Source: Sedimentisphaerales bacterium
GTDB taxonomy: Bacteria > Planctomycetota > Phycisphaerae > Sedimentisphaerales > Anaerobacaceae
NCBI GenBank assembly: GCA_028277585.1
Contig: JANQFY010000196.1
Coordinates: 1 to 44,425, forward strand
Direction: 5' to 3'
DNA length: 44,425 bases
Shown here: one piece after another, positions 8,677 through 17,371 of the stretch
Layout: each line of letters starts with the position of its first letter
Position numbering within the stretch: the stretch's first letter is position 1
The notes under the pieces: model-generated
Database searches by the model: none
Seen by the model: the letters and a program-made list of their open reading frames with translations, nothing else
Told to the model about the DNA's origin: nothing
Program-made: the position numbers and the translations under genes

Positions 8677-8955
8677 CCCCACAGCACGCTGCTGACCTTC
8701 CTTCCCGCGGTTTCACTCATGGCCTGGAGGGCGTCTGGTCCTCAGCAATTCGTATTGGCGAGAAGATCGGCTGTCAATGCGCCCTCGCATAGGAAACTCG
8801 AATCGCCCAAACACAGCTTGAGCCCGACGCGCTCAGCAGGTAGCATACGGTGCCGAATGTCTGGCATTCGCTTGGATGCTGTGACGCCATCTGCAGCGGA
8901 GCGTTCGACCGGGGCAGAGTTCGGCGATGAGGATTCGTCAGAGAAGGGATGCATT
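8677..8955. other. Intergenic region before the fucosidase operon
   Basis: 279 bp between the lipoprotein gene and the GH95 gene. The GH95 frame stays open back to 8719, but the residues it would encode look non-coding. The only element I can support is the promoter at 8818-8846. Confidence 0.4.
8818..8846 (+). promoter_or_regulatory. Probable promoter of the GH95-SemiSWEET-DMT operon
   Basis: TTGAGC (8818-8823), a 17-bp spacer, TAGCAT (8841-8846). The implied 5' leader is about 100 nt. Both hexamers deviate from consensus, so this is tentative. Confidence 0.42.
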
Positions 8956-11334
8956 ATGAATCGTCGACAAGAAATCGGGCTTGCCATCGGGATCATAGTT
9001 GTGCTCGCGGCGCGGGGTGGTGTTCTCGGAAACGTGCTGTGGTACGAACAGCCTGCGGCCAAGTGGGAGGAGGCTTTGCCTCTGGGGAACGGTCGTCTTG
9101 GCGCCATGGTATTCGGCACGGTGGATCGCGAACATCTGACGCTGAACGAAGAAAGCCTCTGGGCGGGCGAACCACTTGATGTGTATCCTGAAAACTCCGC
9201 CCGGCATCTCAAGTCGGTCCAGGACCTCGTCCTTCAGGGGCGACACGCTGAAGCGCGGAAAGTCGGACTGGAGAAACTGACGAAGCGGCCTACCTCATAT
9301 CGTTCCTACGAACCGCTGGGCGATCTTTGGATTGAGATGGACCATGGGGATGCGGCAACGGACTACCGACGTGATCTGGATCTGTCGACAGGTGTGGCGC
9401 GCGTCCACTACCGTGTGGGATCTGCGCAGTTCCGCCGTGAGGTCCTGGTCTCTGCCGTCGACGACGTGCTCGCCGTACGACTCAGCGTAGACGGGCCGGG
9501 GGCGCTGAACGCCAAGATTCGCCTGACGCGCAAAAAGGATGCGCTGATAACCGCTCGAGGAAAGCAACTGTACATGGAAGGGCAGATCGTCGACGTACCC
9601 GCGCCGAAGGGATACGACGACAACCCGGGCGGCTCGGGGCCGGGCGGCGCCCATATGCGATTCGCTGGACGCTTGATAGTGCAGCCGACTGGTGGGACCG
9701 TGCAATCGGCCGGCGACGCTTTAGTCATCAAGGGAGCCACCGAAGTGGTGATTCTGTTCACGGCTGCGACTGACTTCAGCCTGGAGAAGATGGGCTTTGA
9801 TCGTTCGAATGATCCGGGGCAGAGAGCCGACGCAATCCTTCGGAAAGCTGCCCGGAAACCATGGGACACGTTGCTTGGCGACCACCGGGCCGAGCATCGT
9901 TCGTACTTCGATCGCGTGCATCTGGATCTCGAAACCCAGCGTGACGGGACGAAGGTTCCGACAGATGTCCGATTGGCGGCCGTCAAGAAAGGGGATCGCG
10001 ACGATGGCTTGATCGCCCTCTATTTCCAGTACGGTCGCTACCTGCTGATGTCCAGTTCACGTCGGCCTGGGCGCTTGCCGGCCAACCTTCAGGGAATCTG
10101 GAGTCGTCGAATGTGGGCGCCCTGGGAGGCGGACTACCATCTCAATATCAATCTGCAAATGAACTACTGGCCGGCGGATCTGTGCAACCTCTCCGAGACG
10201 GTAGCCCCGCTGACTGATTGGTTTGCCCGTGTGGCGGAGAAGGGAACTGCATCGGCAGAGAAGCTCTACAAGGCTCGGGGTTGGGTCGCCTTCACGACGG
10301 TCAATCTGTTCGGACGGACCACGCCGGGCGGCTCCAACGAGGCTTCGCAGTTTCAGAACGGTGTGCTGGATCCTCTGGCCGGCGCGTGGATGGCCATGAC
10401 GCTTTGGCGCCACTATGAATTCACAGGCGACCGGGAGTACCTGGCTCTGGAGGCGTACCCCGTCCTCAAAGGGGCCAGTGAGTTCCTCCTTGATTACCTA
10501 GTGGAGACGCCCGATGGGACGTTGGTTATCGCTCCCTCGACCTCTCCTGAGAATTCCTACCTTCATCCCGAGACGGGGCAGGCGGTCCGGCTGACATATG
10601 GATCAACCTATCACATGGCGATCGTAGCAGCCGTGTTCGAAGCGGTTATCGAAGCGACGCGGATACTCGATTGTGACCGGACTCTTCGTGACGAACTGCA
10701 GGCGGCTGTGAAGAAGATCCCCCCCGTGAAGATCGGCGCCGACGGGACGATCCAGGAGTGGATTGAGGACTACCAGGAACGCGAACCGGGGCATCGGCAT
10801 ATCTCTCACCTGATCGGGGTCCATCCTCTCTCACTGATTACCTCGGAGGATCAGGCTCTGTTCGCGGCGGCCCGCGCAACGATCGAGCGGCGTCTCAGCC
10901 ACGGTGGGGGGCACACCGGCTGGAGTCGGGCGTGGATCGTCAATTTCTACGCCCGCTTCTTGGACGGGGACGCCGCCTATAGGCACATGATGCTGCTCCT
11001 CAGCAAGAGCACACTGCCCAATCTATTCGACACGCACCCCCCGTTCCAGATCGATGGCAATTTCGGGGGTTGCGCCGGCGTCGCCGAGATGCTGTTGCAG
11101 AGCCACACCGGAACGGTCCATCTCTTGCCCGCTCTACCCAAGGCCTGGCCCCGTGGTTCGGCCCGTGGTTTGAAAGCACGCGGCGGATTCGTTGTGGACA
11201 TCGCTTGGGAGGACGGTCTAGCTACGTCCTATCGCATCGAAGCGACTCGGGCGGGCGATCTCAGGTTGCGGGTGGGCGAACGGATCGTTGAACGCGCCAT
11301 GATGGCGGGGGAGGTGCTCGATGTCGATCTTTGA
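8956..11334 (+). CDS. Secreted GH95 alpha-L-fucosidase
   Basis: A 792-residue enzyme, the normal length for GH95. A signal peptide spans roughly residues 1-26 and the mature part opens with 'LWYEQPAAKWEEALPLGNG', the classic GH95 N-terminus, including LGNGRLGAMVFG and LNEESLWAG. Active-site elements of the (alpha/alpha)6 barrel are in place: N397-I-N399 followed by LQMNYW (the Asn pair that activates water with a base), SPEN with Glu532 as likely general acid, and D700-G-N-F-G-G with Asp700 as likely base; these roles are transferred from the Bifidobacterium AfcA work. GH95 enzymes invert and release L-fucose, mostly alpha-1,2 linked, or sometimes L-galactose. AGAAGGG lies seven bases before the chosen ATG. 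The stop overlaps the next gene by 14 bp, so translation is probably coupled. Confidence 0.95.
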   Translation: MNRRQEIGLAIGIIVVLAARGGVLGNVLWYEQPAAKWEEALPLGNGRLGAMVFGTVDREHLTLNEESLWAGEPLDVYPENSARHLKSVQDLVLQGRHAEARKVGLEKLTKRPTSYRSYEPLGDLWIEMDHGDAATDYRRDLDLSTGVARVHYRVGSAQFRREVLVSAVDDVLAVRLSVDGPGALNAKIRLTRKKDALITARGKQLYMEGQIVDVPAPKGYDDNPGGSGPGGAHMRFAGRLIVQPTGGTVQSAGDALVIKGATEVVILFTAATDFSLEKMGFDRSNDPGQRADAILRKAARKPWDTLLGDHRAEHRSYFDRVHLDLETQRDGTKVPTDVRLAAVKKGDRDDGLIALYFQYGRYLLMSSSRRPGRLPANLQGIWSRRMWAPWEADYHLNINLQMNYWPADLCNLSETVAPLTDWFARVAEKGTASAEKLYKARGWVAFTTVNLFGRTTPGGSNEASQFQNGVLDPLAGAWMAMTLWRHYEFTGDREYLALEAYPVLKGASEFLLDYLVETPDGTLVIAPSTSPENSYLHPETGQAVRLTYGSTYHMAIVAAVFEAVIEATRILDCDRTLRDELQAAVKKIPPVKIGADGTIQEWIEDYQEREPGHRHISHLIGVHPLSLITSEDQALFAAARATIERRLSHGGGHTGWSRAWIVNFYARFLDGDAAYRHMMLLLSKSTLPNLFDTHPPFQIDGNFGGCAGVAEMLLQSHTGTVHLLPALPKAWPRGSARGLKARGGFVVDIAWEDGLATSYRIEATRAGDLRLRVGERIVERAMMAGEVLDVDL

Positions 11335-11602
11335 GGTTGTCATGCTCGTTTGCTTCGGCGTCAGTTGGCCCGTGTCCATCGCCAAGTCGCTGCGCACCAA
11401 AACGGTTACCGGCAAGAGCCCTCTGTTCATGGCGATCGTCTGTTTGGGCTATGTCAGCGGGGTACTGCATAAGGCGCTGTTTTCCTTCGATTGGGTGATC
11501 ATCCTTTACGCAGTCAACATGGTCCTGGTGGCGGTAGACCTGTCGCTCTATTTCCTGTACCTGCCCAGAGAAGGTGCGCCGGCCTCTCAGGCGATTGACT
11601 GA
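11321..11602 (+). CDS. SemiSWEET/PQ-loop-like three-helix membrane protein
   Basis: A 93-residue protein with three predicted transmembrane helices: about residues 3-24, 34-55 and 58-80. Between helix 1 and 2 lies 'WPVSIAKSLRTKTVTGKSPLF', which resembles the PQ-loop pattern of SemiSWEETs, where a Pro-Gln in helix 1 is followed by a basic loop and a K-S/T-x-x-G-x-S turn; here the Gln is Val. Bacterial SemiSWEETs are half transporters that dimerise to pass sugars. The gene starts inside the end of the fucosidase gene (14-bp overlap) and is followed after 11 bp by a DMT transporter gene, so a role in sugar passage or sensing is plausible but not shown. Similar short proteins of unknown function are common in Bacteroidota and related phyla. 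Confidence 0.72.
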   Translation: MSIFEVVMLVCFGVSWPVSIAKSLRTKTVTGKSPLFMAIVCLGYVSGVLHKALFSFDWVIILYAVNMVLVAVDLSLYFLYLPREGAPASQAID

Positions 11603-11613
11603 TCCGAGGAAGC

Positions 11614-12474
11614 ATGCGTCCCAGAAACGTCAATCTGATCCAGCTGAACGTCGCCGTCCTGATGTGGGGCGGCACCGCGATGTTCGCCAAGGGCATTCCG
11701 TTGCCCATCCCCCATGCGATCTGCCTGCGTTCGCTCATCGGGGCCGGCGCGATGCTTCTGTTCTTGCTCGCGGCCAAGAGTCCATTAGGGGTCAACAAGC
11801 CTCGGCACTATGGTCTCATGGCCACGCTGGGACTGCTCCTCTGTCTGCACTGGTTGACGTACTTCACGGCGTTACGCGTCTCAACCGCCGCCGTGGCGAT
11901 CCTGGCCCTGCAAACCTATCCGGTCGTTACCGCGCTGATCGAACCGTTCCTCTTCCGTGAACGACTCCGGAAGGCGGATGTCGCGTTGGCGATGTTGGTC
12001 TTCTGTGGCATCGTGATCATGACACCCACGATGAGTCTATCGAATGCGACAACGCAGGGGATCGTGCTCGGTGTGATCTCAGGTCAGTTCTTTATGGTGC
12101 GGAATCTCCTGACCCGCAAATACGTTCATCAGTACTCTGGCTCGTCTCTGATGTTCTGGCAAATGCTTGTGACGGGGCTCGTCCTGGTCCCCTTCCTGCT
12201 GACGGGCCCGTGGGACTGCTCGTCCCGCACGGGTGGACTGCTGCTACTGTTTGCGGTGGTCTTCACCGCGTTACCTCACAGCCTGTTCTCGGCCAGCCTC
12301 AAGCACCTGAGCGCCAAGACGGTAGGGATCATTGCGACGCTCTTGCCATTCTATGGCGCCCTGTTCGGTTACTTGATCCACGACGAGGCGCTGGCGTCCC
12401 GCACCGTGCTGGGTGGGTTAATCGTCCTGATTGGCATCGTTTTCGAGACCGTTTCTCACGTCAAGAGAGGGTGA
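11614..12474 (+). CDS. EamA-family drug/metabolite (DMT) transporter
   Basis: A 286-residue protein with ten hydrophobic helices in two repeated EamA halves (about residues 8-135 and 148-280). Signatures seen: 'LMWGGTAMFAKGIPLPIP' in helix 1, 'YFTALRVSTAAVAILALQTYPV' and 'FLFRERL' closing the first half, and 'SAKTVGIIATLLPFYGALFGYLIHDE' in the second. DMT proteins move amino acids, nucleotide sugars, purines or other metabolites, and a related family (RhaT) moves rhamnose. The gene sits 11 bp after the SemiSWEET-like gene and probably shares its transcript with the fucosidase, so a sugar or deoxysugar substrate is worth considering; the general family is a far surer call than any substrate. 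It ends 11 bp before a strong hairpin. Confidence 0.88.
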   Translation: MRPRNVNLIQLNVAVLMWGGTAMFAKGIPLPIPHAICLRSLIGAGAMLLFLLAAKSPLGVNKPRHYGLMATLGLLLCLHWLTYFTALRVSTAAVAILALQTYPVVTALIEPFLFRERLRKADVALAMLVFCGIVIMTPTMSLSNATTQGIVLGVISGQFFMVRNLLTRKYVHQYSGSSLMFWQMLVTGLVLVPFLLTGPWDCSSRTGGLLLLFAVVFTALPHSLFSASLKHLSAKTVGIIATLLPFYGALFGYLIHDEALASRTVLGGLIVLIGIVFETVSHVKRG

Positions 12475-12485
12475 TTGCGAAAGAC

Positions 12486-12516
12486 CACGGGCGGCAAGCG
12501 CCGCTCGCCGCCCGTG
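12486..12516. terminator. Bidirectional GC-rich hairpin
   Basis: CACGGGCGGC (12486-12495) pairs perfectly with GCCGCCCGTG (12507-12516) around an 11-nt loop. It lies between the converging DMT and MscS genes. No T-tract follows. Confidence 0.72.
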
Positions 12517-12551
12517 AGAAGCATCGTGTGTTGCTTGTCAGTTCAAGCGGG

Positions 12552-14219
12552 CTACTTGCCCGTCGCGGCATCCGAGCCCGTCTCAGTGAACAGATGAACA
12601 TCCCGTTGCGGGAACGGAATACTGACGCCCTCGGCGTCGAAGCGCTCTTTGACCGTGCGGGTGACGTCCCAGTAAACCGTCCAGTAGTCGCTCGTCTTCG
12701 TCCAGGGGCGGCAGACGAAATTCACTGACGAATCGGCCAGTTCATGGACTTTGACATTGTACGCCGGATCGTCCAGAATCAGCGGATGCGTCTTGAGGAT
12801 ATCTTCCATGATCGCCTGGGCCTTGGCCATGTCGTCGCTGTAGCTGATCCCGAAGACCATGTCGACGCGGCGCGTATCGCTGCCCGTGACATTGGTGATG
12901 TTGTCGCCCCAGATGGAGCCGTTGGGTACGACGACGATCTGGTTGTCAAAGGTCTTGATTGTTGTCGTGTTCAGGTTCATCGACTGGACGAAACCGGTGA
13001 TGCCCGAGGTCTGCACCACATCACCTACATCGTAGGGGCGATGCATCAGGATCATCAACCCGGCCGCGAAGTTGCCCAACGTGCCTTGCAGGGCGAAGCC
13101 GATGATGAAACCGAGGGCCGCGATACCACCTACGAGGGGGCCAATGTCCACGCCCAGCATGCCCAGGGCGACGACGAAGCCGACGATGAACACCGCCTTG
13201 CGGACGATGTTGACGAGGAAGTCCTTCAGCAGGTCGGAACTCTTCTTGTTCATCTCGACCGCCCGGCGCGTCACACGACCGAGGAGGACTGAGAGGATCT
13301 TGGCCGCAATCACGATCAAGATGAAGGCGCCGATGCTCTTGGCCCAACGTAATCCCCCCTCGGGCGATTTGAGCCAGCCCAGGATGATGGCGCGGGTGGC
13401 GCTGATGTCGCTGACATCAATCTGGATCCCGGAGATGGCCGTGACATACTGATTGTACTCGGTGACGTCGCCTCCTTTGTCCTCCAAGGCGGCGATGACC
13501 ACACGCGTGCGATCGACCAGGGCCGTCTGCTCCTCGCGCAGCCGGTTGATGTGCGCGAGCAACTGCTCTTTGACTTTCGTGTGCAACTCGATCTCAGCCT
13601 CGCCGATCTTCTTGACCTTCTCGTCGAGTTTCATCTCGGCCTGCCCCACTTCGGCGGCGGCCTGTTTGAGCTTTTCCTTGGCTTCTTCGACTTCTTCGGT
13701 CTTCTCGAGAAGGTCCTTTTCCGAGGCCCTGACTTCATCCTCATCCGCGGTGTTGATGTCCGCCACGGCGGTTTGGGCGACGTCTTCAGCCACCTCGGCG
13801 ATCTCCTCAGTCTTCTCGGCGATCGTCTCCAATTCCTGCGCGATGGCTTGCTCGGCCTCTGCGGCCGGGGCGGTTGTCGCAGCTTTCTCGGGGGCGGCCG
13901 CCTGGGAGTCCTCCTTCTTGATCTCCTTGATCTGTTCCTTGATGTCTTCCTTCTTCTCCGAGATATCGCGACCTTTCTTCCGCATCTCGATCTCGGCCAG
14001 ACTGATCTCCTGGACCTTGGCTTGCAGCAGTCCCAACCAGGCCTCGAGCTCGACGACCAGTTCGCTCTGGCGAAGCGGGCGGACCAGGAGTTCCAGATCA
14101 CCTATGACGATTTCTGGATCCGCCGTAGTTACCGCCTGGTATTCTGTCTCTTCTGCTCCGGCCCATGTCACAGCCATAAGGGCCAAACACAACGTTAACA
14201 CCATCCTTTGTACACTCAT
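12552..14219 (-). CDS. MscS-family mechanosensitive channel with long periplasmic coiled coil
   Basis: A 555-residue protein. A signal peptide (MVLTLCLALMAVTWAGA) is followed by about 220 residues rich in Lys, Glu and Ala with heptad spacing ('ISEKKEDIKEQIKEIKKED', 'LLEKTEEVEEAKEKLKQ'), a periplasmic coiled coil. Three membrane helices come next, the last being the MscS pore helix with its glycine/alanine packing ('GGIAALGFIIGFALQG', 'NFAAGLMIL'), then the beta domain ('RPYDVGDVV', 'VVVPNGSIWGDNITN') and the alpha/beta C-terminal domain ending in 'GVSIPFPQRDVHL'. It would release solutes on hypo-osmotic shock. Start: AGAGGGG sits eight bases before the ATG at 14219, whereas the longer frame from 14255 has no ribosome binding site. 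Confidence 0.9.
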   Translation of the reverse strand: MSVQRMVLTLCLALMAVTWAGAEETEYQAVTTADPEIVIGDLELLVRPLRQSELVVELEAWLGLLQAKVQEISLAEIEMRKKGRDISEKKEDIKEQIKEIKKEDSQAAAPEKAATTAPAAEAEQAIAQELETIAEKTEEIAEVAEDVAQTAVADINTADEDEVRASEKDLLEKTEEVEEAKEKLKQAAAEVGQAEMKLDEKVKKIGEAEIELHTKVKEQLLAHINRLREEQTALVDRTRVVIAALEDKGGDVTEYNQYVTAISGIQIDVSDISATRAIILGWLKSPEGGLRWAKSIGAFILIVIAAKILSVLLGRVTRRAVEMNKKSSDLLKDFLVNIVRKAVFIVGFVVALGMLGVDIGPLVGGIAALGFIIGFALQGTLGNFAAGLMILMHRPYDVGDVVQTSGITGFVQSMNLNTTTIKTFDNQIVVVPNGSIWGDNITNVTGSDTRRVDMVFGISYSDDMAKAQAIMEDILKTHPLILDDPAYNVKVHELADSSVNFVCRPWTKTSDYWTVYWDVTRTVKERFDAEGVSIPFPQRDVHLFTETGSDAATGK

Positions 14220-14336
14220 CGGTAGTGCCCCTCTATGAATAACGACATTCTCCATGTTTACATGTCACACCAAAGGGGAAACTGCGCCTATTCACACGTG
14301 TTCAGTCCCCGACCTTGCCGTCAGTCGTACGCTTTC

Positions 14337-14351
14337 AACCGGTAACCGGTT
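14337..14351. promoter_or_regulatory. Perfect 15-bp palindrome AACCGGT-A-ACCGGTT
   Basis: Seven perfectly paired bases flank a single central A. It is immediately followed by the palindrome TTTCGAAA (14351-14358). The position between divergent genes suggests a dimeric regulator site. Nothing shows which regulator binds. Confidence 0.4.
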
Positions 14352-14469
14352 TTCGAAATTCCTACCAGTCCGAGTAAAATCAGTCGCCGCGCCAGACCCT
14401 GCGCTGATCATAACAAGCATCATGCTTCGGCAACAGGTTGTACGGAAGAAACGCGGCCGAAAAAACACT

Positions 14470-14498
14470 TTGCATGGATCTTGAACGCCTCCTATAGT
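14470..14498 (+). promoter_or_regulatory. Sigma-70-type promoter of the duplicated cysteine-peptidase-like gene
   Basis: TTGCAT (14470-14475), a 17-bp spacer, TATAGT (14493-14498). The ATG lies about 100 bases downstream, preceded by AGGAAGGAG at 14592-14600. Confidence 0.55.
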
Positions 14499-14607
14499 CG
14501 CAGATGCGGCATCTGGGAATACTCGTACTGGGACGGATCGGGCGACGTGACCTGCAAGGGGAGTGAATGGATCACGAGTCGCTCGGTGTTCAGGAAGGAG
14601 AGCGACT

Positions 14608-16377
14608 ATGAGCGGCCCGGATCTGGGAGCCTTCTGGAGCGAGTACAAGGAGCGAATCGGCGAAATGCTGCCCCAAGGTGTCAGTGCGTTGGCTGAGGTG
14701 TTGCAGGAAGGGGCGGCTCGCTTCGACTTCACCCAGGAGGTGGCGGGGCGGTACGTTCATTGGAAGATGCCGGACGGACGCGTCACGTTGGCGTTCTGCA
14801 TCGTCCCCGATCCGCGCGATCTGCATGTTGTCGCCGATGTCTATGCCCACGCGGCCCAGCTCCAACCGGCCCTGGTGGGGGTCTTCGTGCACCAGTGGAC
14901 GGACGGCACGGGCAATTGGGATGCGTTTGCCATCGGGCCGCGCTGCGCGATGCGGCATTGCGATCGCGTCAGTGGGTCCGACGTTGTCGAGGAACGCGGG
15001 CCCCAGTTGAGGGAGGATATCTATACGTTGTTCTCATGCGATCGAGAGTTCCCGCAACCAGGTCGTGAGGTGTGGGCTGATCTCCTGGCCGGCCCGCGCG
15101 ATGAGATCGACCGCCAACTCGGCATGCTGGCGGAAACGCGTGACTGTCACCAGGTCGTAGAGAACGATCTTGTCCGGTGGGTGGGGTCGGACGGGCAGAT
15201 CGAGGCTCAGTTCTTCATTCTCCCCGATCCGGGGCACACCGACGCATTCGTGTCGATGTACAAGCAGATTCGCGAGGCGGGCTGTCCGGTATCGTTTGTC
15301 TTCCTCAAGTCAGACGAGCTGCGCTGTTACGATATCTTTCGCCTGTCGGCCCGCAGCTATCTTGAGCACCACAACCAGGTCAAAGGGCGCCTGCATCTAC
15401 GAACCAAAGGGGGCGAGAAGACGCTCGAGAATCTGCGCTGGGTCCCACATTGGGCTTCCCATGTCGGGTGTCTCCAGGGATGTCTGAACTACCTGGGCAT
15501 AGAGACCTCAGAGGCCTGGCTCTATGGTGCGACGGGTCACGCGTTCGTCCTGAACGTCTCTCCCGGGCTTTGTCCTAGTGGTCCCACCGACTGGGACACG
15601 AGTCGCTTCCTCGAATTGGGGCGCAACCTTGGATATGAGGTCACCGGCGTCGACCACTGGTGTCCCAAACAGGATGATGCCTTGACTGAGGCGCAGCGGG
15701 AGGCCTGGGACCACGTGCGCAACAGTATCGATGAGGGATTGCCCTGCTACGGCTGGGAACTGGATGTCCCCGAGTACTACGTCATCTATGGCTACGACGA
15801 GACGGGCTACTACATCTCCGGCGCCGGATGTGACAGTGGGGCCGGCCCGGTCTCCTGGCAGAACTCGGGGACCTCCGAGATCGGCGTGATACTCGTCTCC
15901 AGCGTCAGGCGGATCGAACCGGCGGACGTTCGGCAGACGGTTCGGCAGGCCTTGTCCTATGCTGTGGACATCGGTCGGAACCGCTGCGAATGGACCGATC
16001 GCACCGGCGGACTGGCGGGTTATGACCTCTGGATCGAGACGATGGAGCAGGGCAAGGCCGACCGCTTCGGTCTGGGCTACAATGCCGCCGTATGGGCCGA
16101 GTCTCGCCAGTTCGCCGTTGAATTCCTTCGAGAGGCTAAGCAACGACTCGGCCGCGATTCGGGCCTTCTCTTTGACAGATCGCTGGCCCAATACGAAACC
16201 GTCGCGCAGGGGCTCCGGGCAGTCTCAGAAGCTTATCCCTTCACGCAGCAATGTGCCGATGCGGTCAAGGTAGACAGTCACGCTCAAACTGCTCTAGAGG
16301 CCCTCAAACAAGCCCGCGATGCGGAAGCGACAGGCCTGGACGTCCTGGAGGAACTCGCTGCCCGTCTCAGTATCTAA
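14608..16377 (+). CDS. Unrecognised protein: duplicated N-terminal domain plus cysteine-peptidase-like (BtrH/C39-like) core
   Basis: A 589-residue protein without signal peptide or membrane helix, so probably cytosolic. Residues about 48-110 and 184-245 look like copies of one module: both have a V-x-W start, then 'PDGRVTLAFCIVPDP' against 'SDGQIEAQFFILPDP', then a helix and a hydrophobic strand. Residues about 280-440 resemble the papain-like fold of BtrH N-terminal or C39-type proteins: 'HVGCLQGCLNYLG' (Cys288, Cys292), 'YGATGHAFVLN' (His311), then 'GLPCYGWELDVPEYYVIYGYD' and a 'GYYISG' strand. In BtrH this fold moves an acyl group rather than cutting peptides. The last 150 residues are helical. 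AGGAAGGAG is seven bases before the ATG. I do not know the function; the family assignment of the core is by eye. Confidence 0.6.
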   Translation: MSGPDLGAFWSEYKERIGEMLPQGVSALAEVLQEGAARFDFTQEVAGRYVHWKMPDGRVTLAFCIVPDPRDLHVVADVYAHAAQLQPALVGVFVHQWTDGTGNWDAFAIGPRCAMRHCDRVSGSDVVEERGPQLREDIYTLFSCDREFPQPGREVWADLLAGPRDEIDRQLGMLAETRDCHQVVENDLVRWVGSDGQIEAQFFILPDPGHTDAFVSMYKQIREAGCPVSFVFLKSDELRCYDIFRLSARSYLEHHNQVKGRLHLRTKGGEKTLENLRWVPHWASHVGCLQGCLNYLGIETSEAWLYGATGHAFVLNVSPGLCPSGPTDWDTSRFLELGRNLGYEVTGVDHWCPKQDDALTEAQREAWDHVRNSIDEGLPCYGWELDVPEYYVIYGYDETGYYISGAGCDSGAGPVSWQNSGTSEIGVILVSSVRRIEPADVRQTVRQALSYAVDIGRNRCEWTDRTGGLAGYDLWIETMEQGKADRFGLGYNAAVWAESRQFAVEFLREAKQRLGRDSGLLFDRSLAQYETVAQGLRAVSEAYPFTQQCADAVKVDSHAQTALEALKQARDAEATGLDVLEELAARLSI

Positions 16378-16397
16378 GCGACTGACGGAATGTGAAC

Positions 16398-17183
<786 letters not shown>

Positions 17184-17225
17184 GCGAACACGAGGCCTCC
17201 TGCATAGGGACGACTCACCGCATTC

Positions 17226-17254
17226 ATAGTACTTGCCTCCGCCAGGCGGGTCAA
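17226..17254 (-). promoter_or_regulatory. Own promoter of the pseudopilin-like gene
   Basis: On the minus strand TTGACC (17254-17249), a 17-bp spacer, TACTAT (17231-17226). It lies between the terminator of the upstream sigma operon and the pseudopilin start, showing separate transcription. Confidence 0.62.
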
Positions 17255-17308
17255 GACATACTCCGGCATCCTCGTTGGGGCAGTCGAAGGGCGAATCAGC
17301 GCAGAGAG

Positions 17309-17348
17309 CGGCCGGATGGACCAGCCCCCAAAACGGTCCATCCGGCCG
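17309..17348 (-). terminator. 14-bp perfect hairpin ending the sigma/regulator operon
   Basis: CGGCCGGATGGACC (17309-17322) pairs without mismatch with GGTCCATCCGGCCG (17335-17348) around a 12-nt loop. It starts 24 bases after the regulator's stop. No T-tract follows in the direction of transcription. Confidence 0.75.
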
Positions 17349-17371
17349 GTACTCCAAGCCGAATCACTCCG

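Larger units (their letters stand above)
14220..14607. other. 388-bp divergent intergenic region
   Basis: The region separates the mscS-type gene from the divergent gene at 14608. It holds a perfect palindrome at 14337-14351 and a promoter at 14470-14498, both listed separately. I see no convincing small gene or RNA gene in the rest. Confidence 0.6.

Noticed and set aside
13551-14198. Long leucine/glycine-rich plus-strand frame
   Set aside because: It is the antisense of the Lys/Glu-rich coiled coil of the MscS-type gene, whose codon pattern opens the opposite frame.
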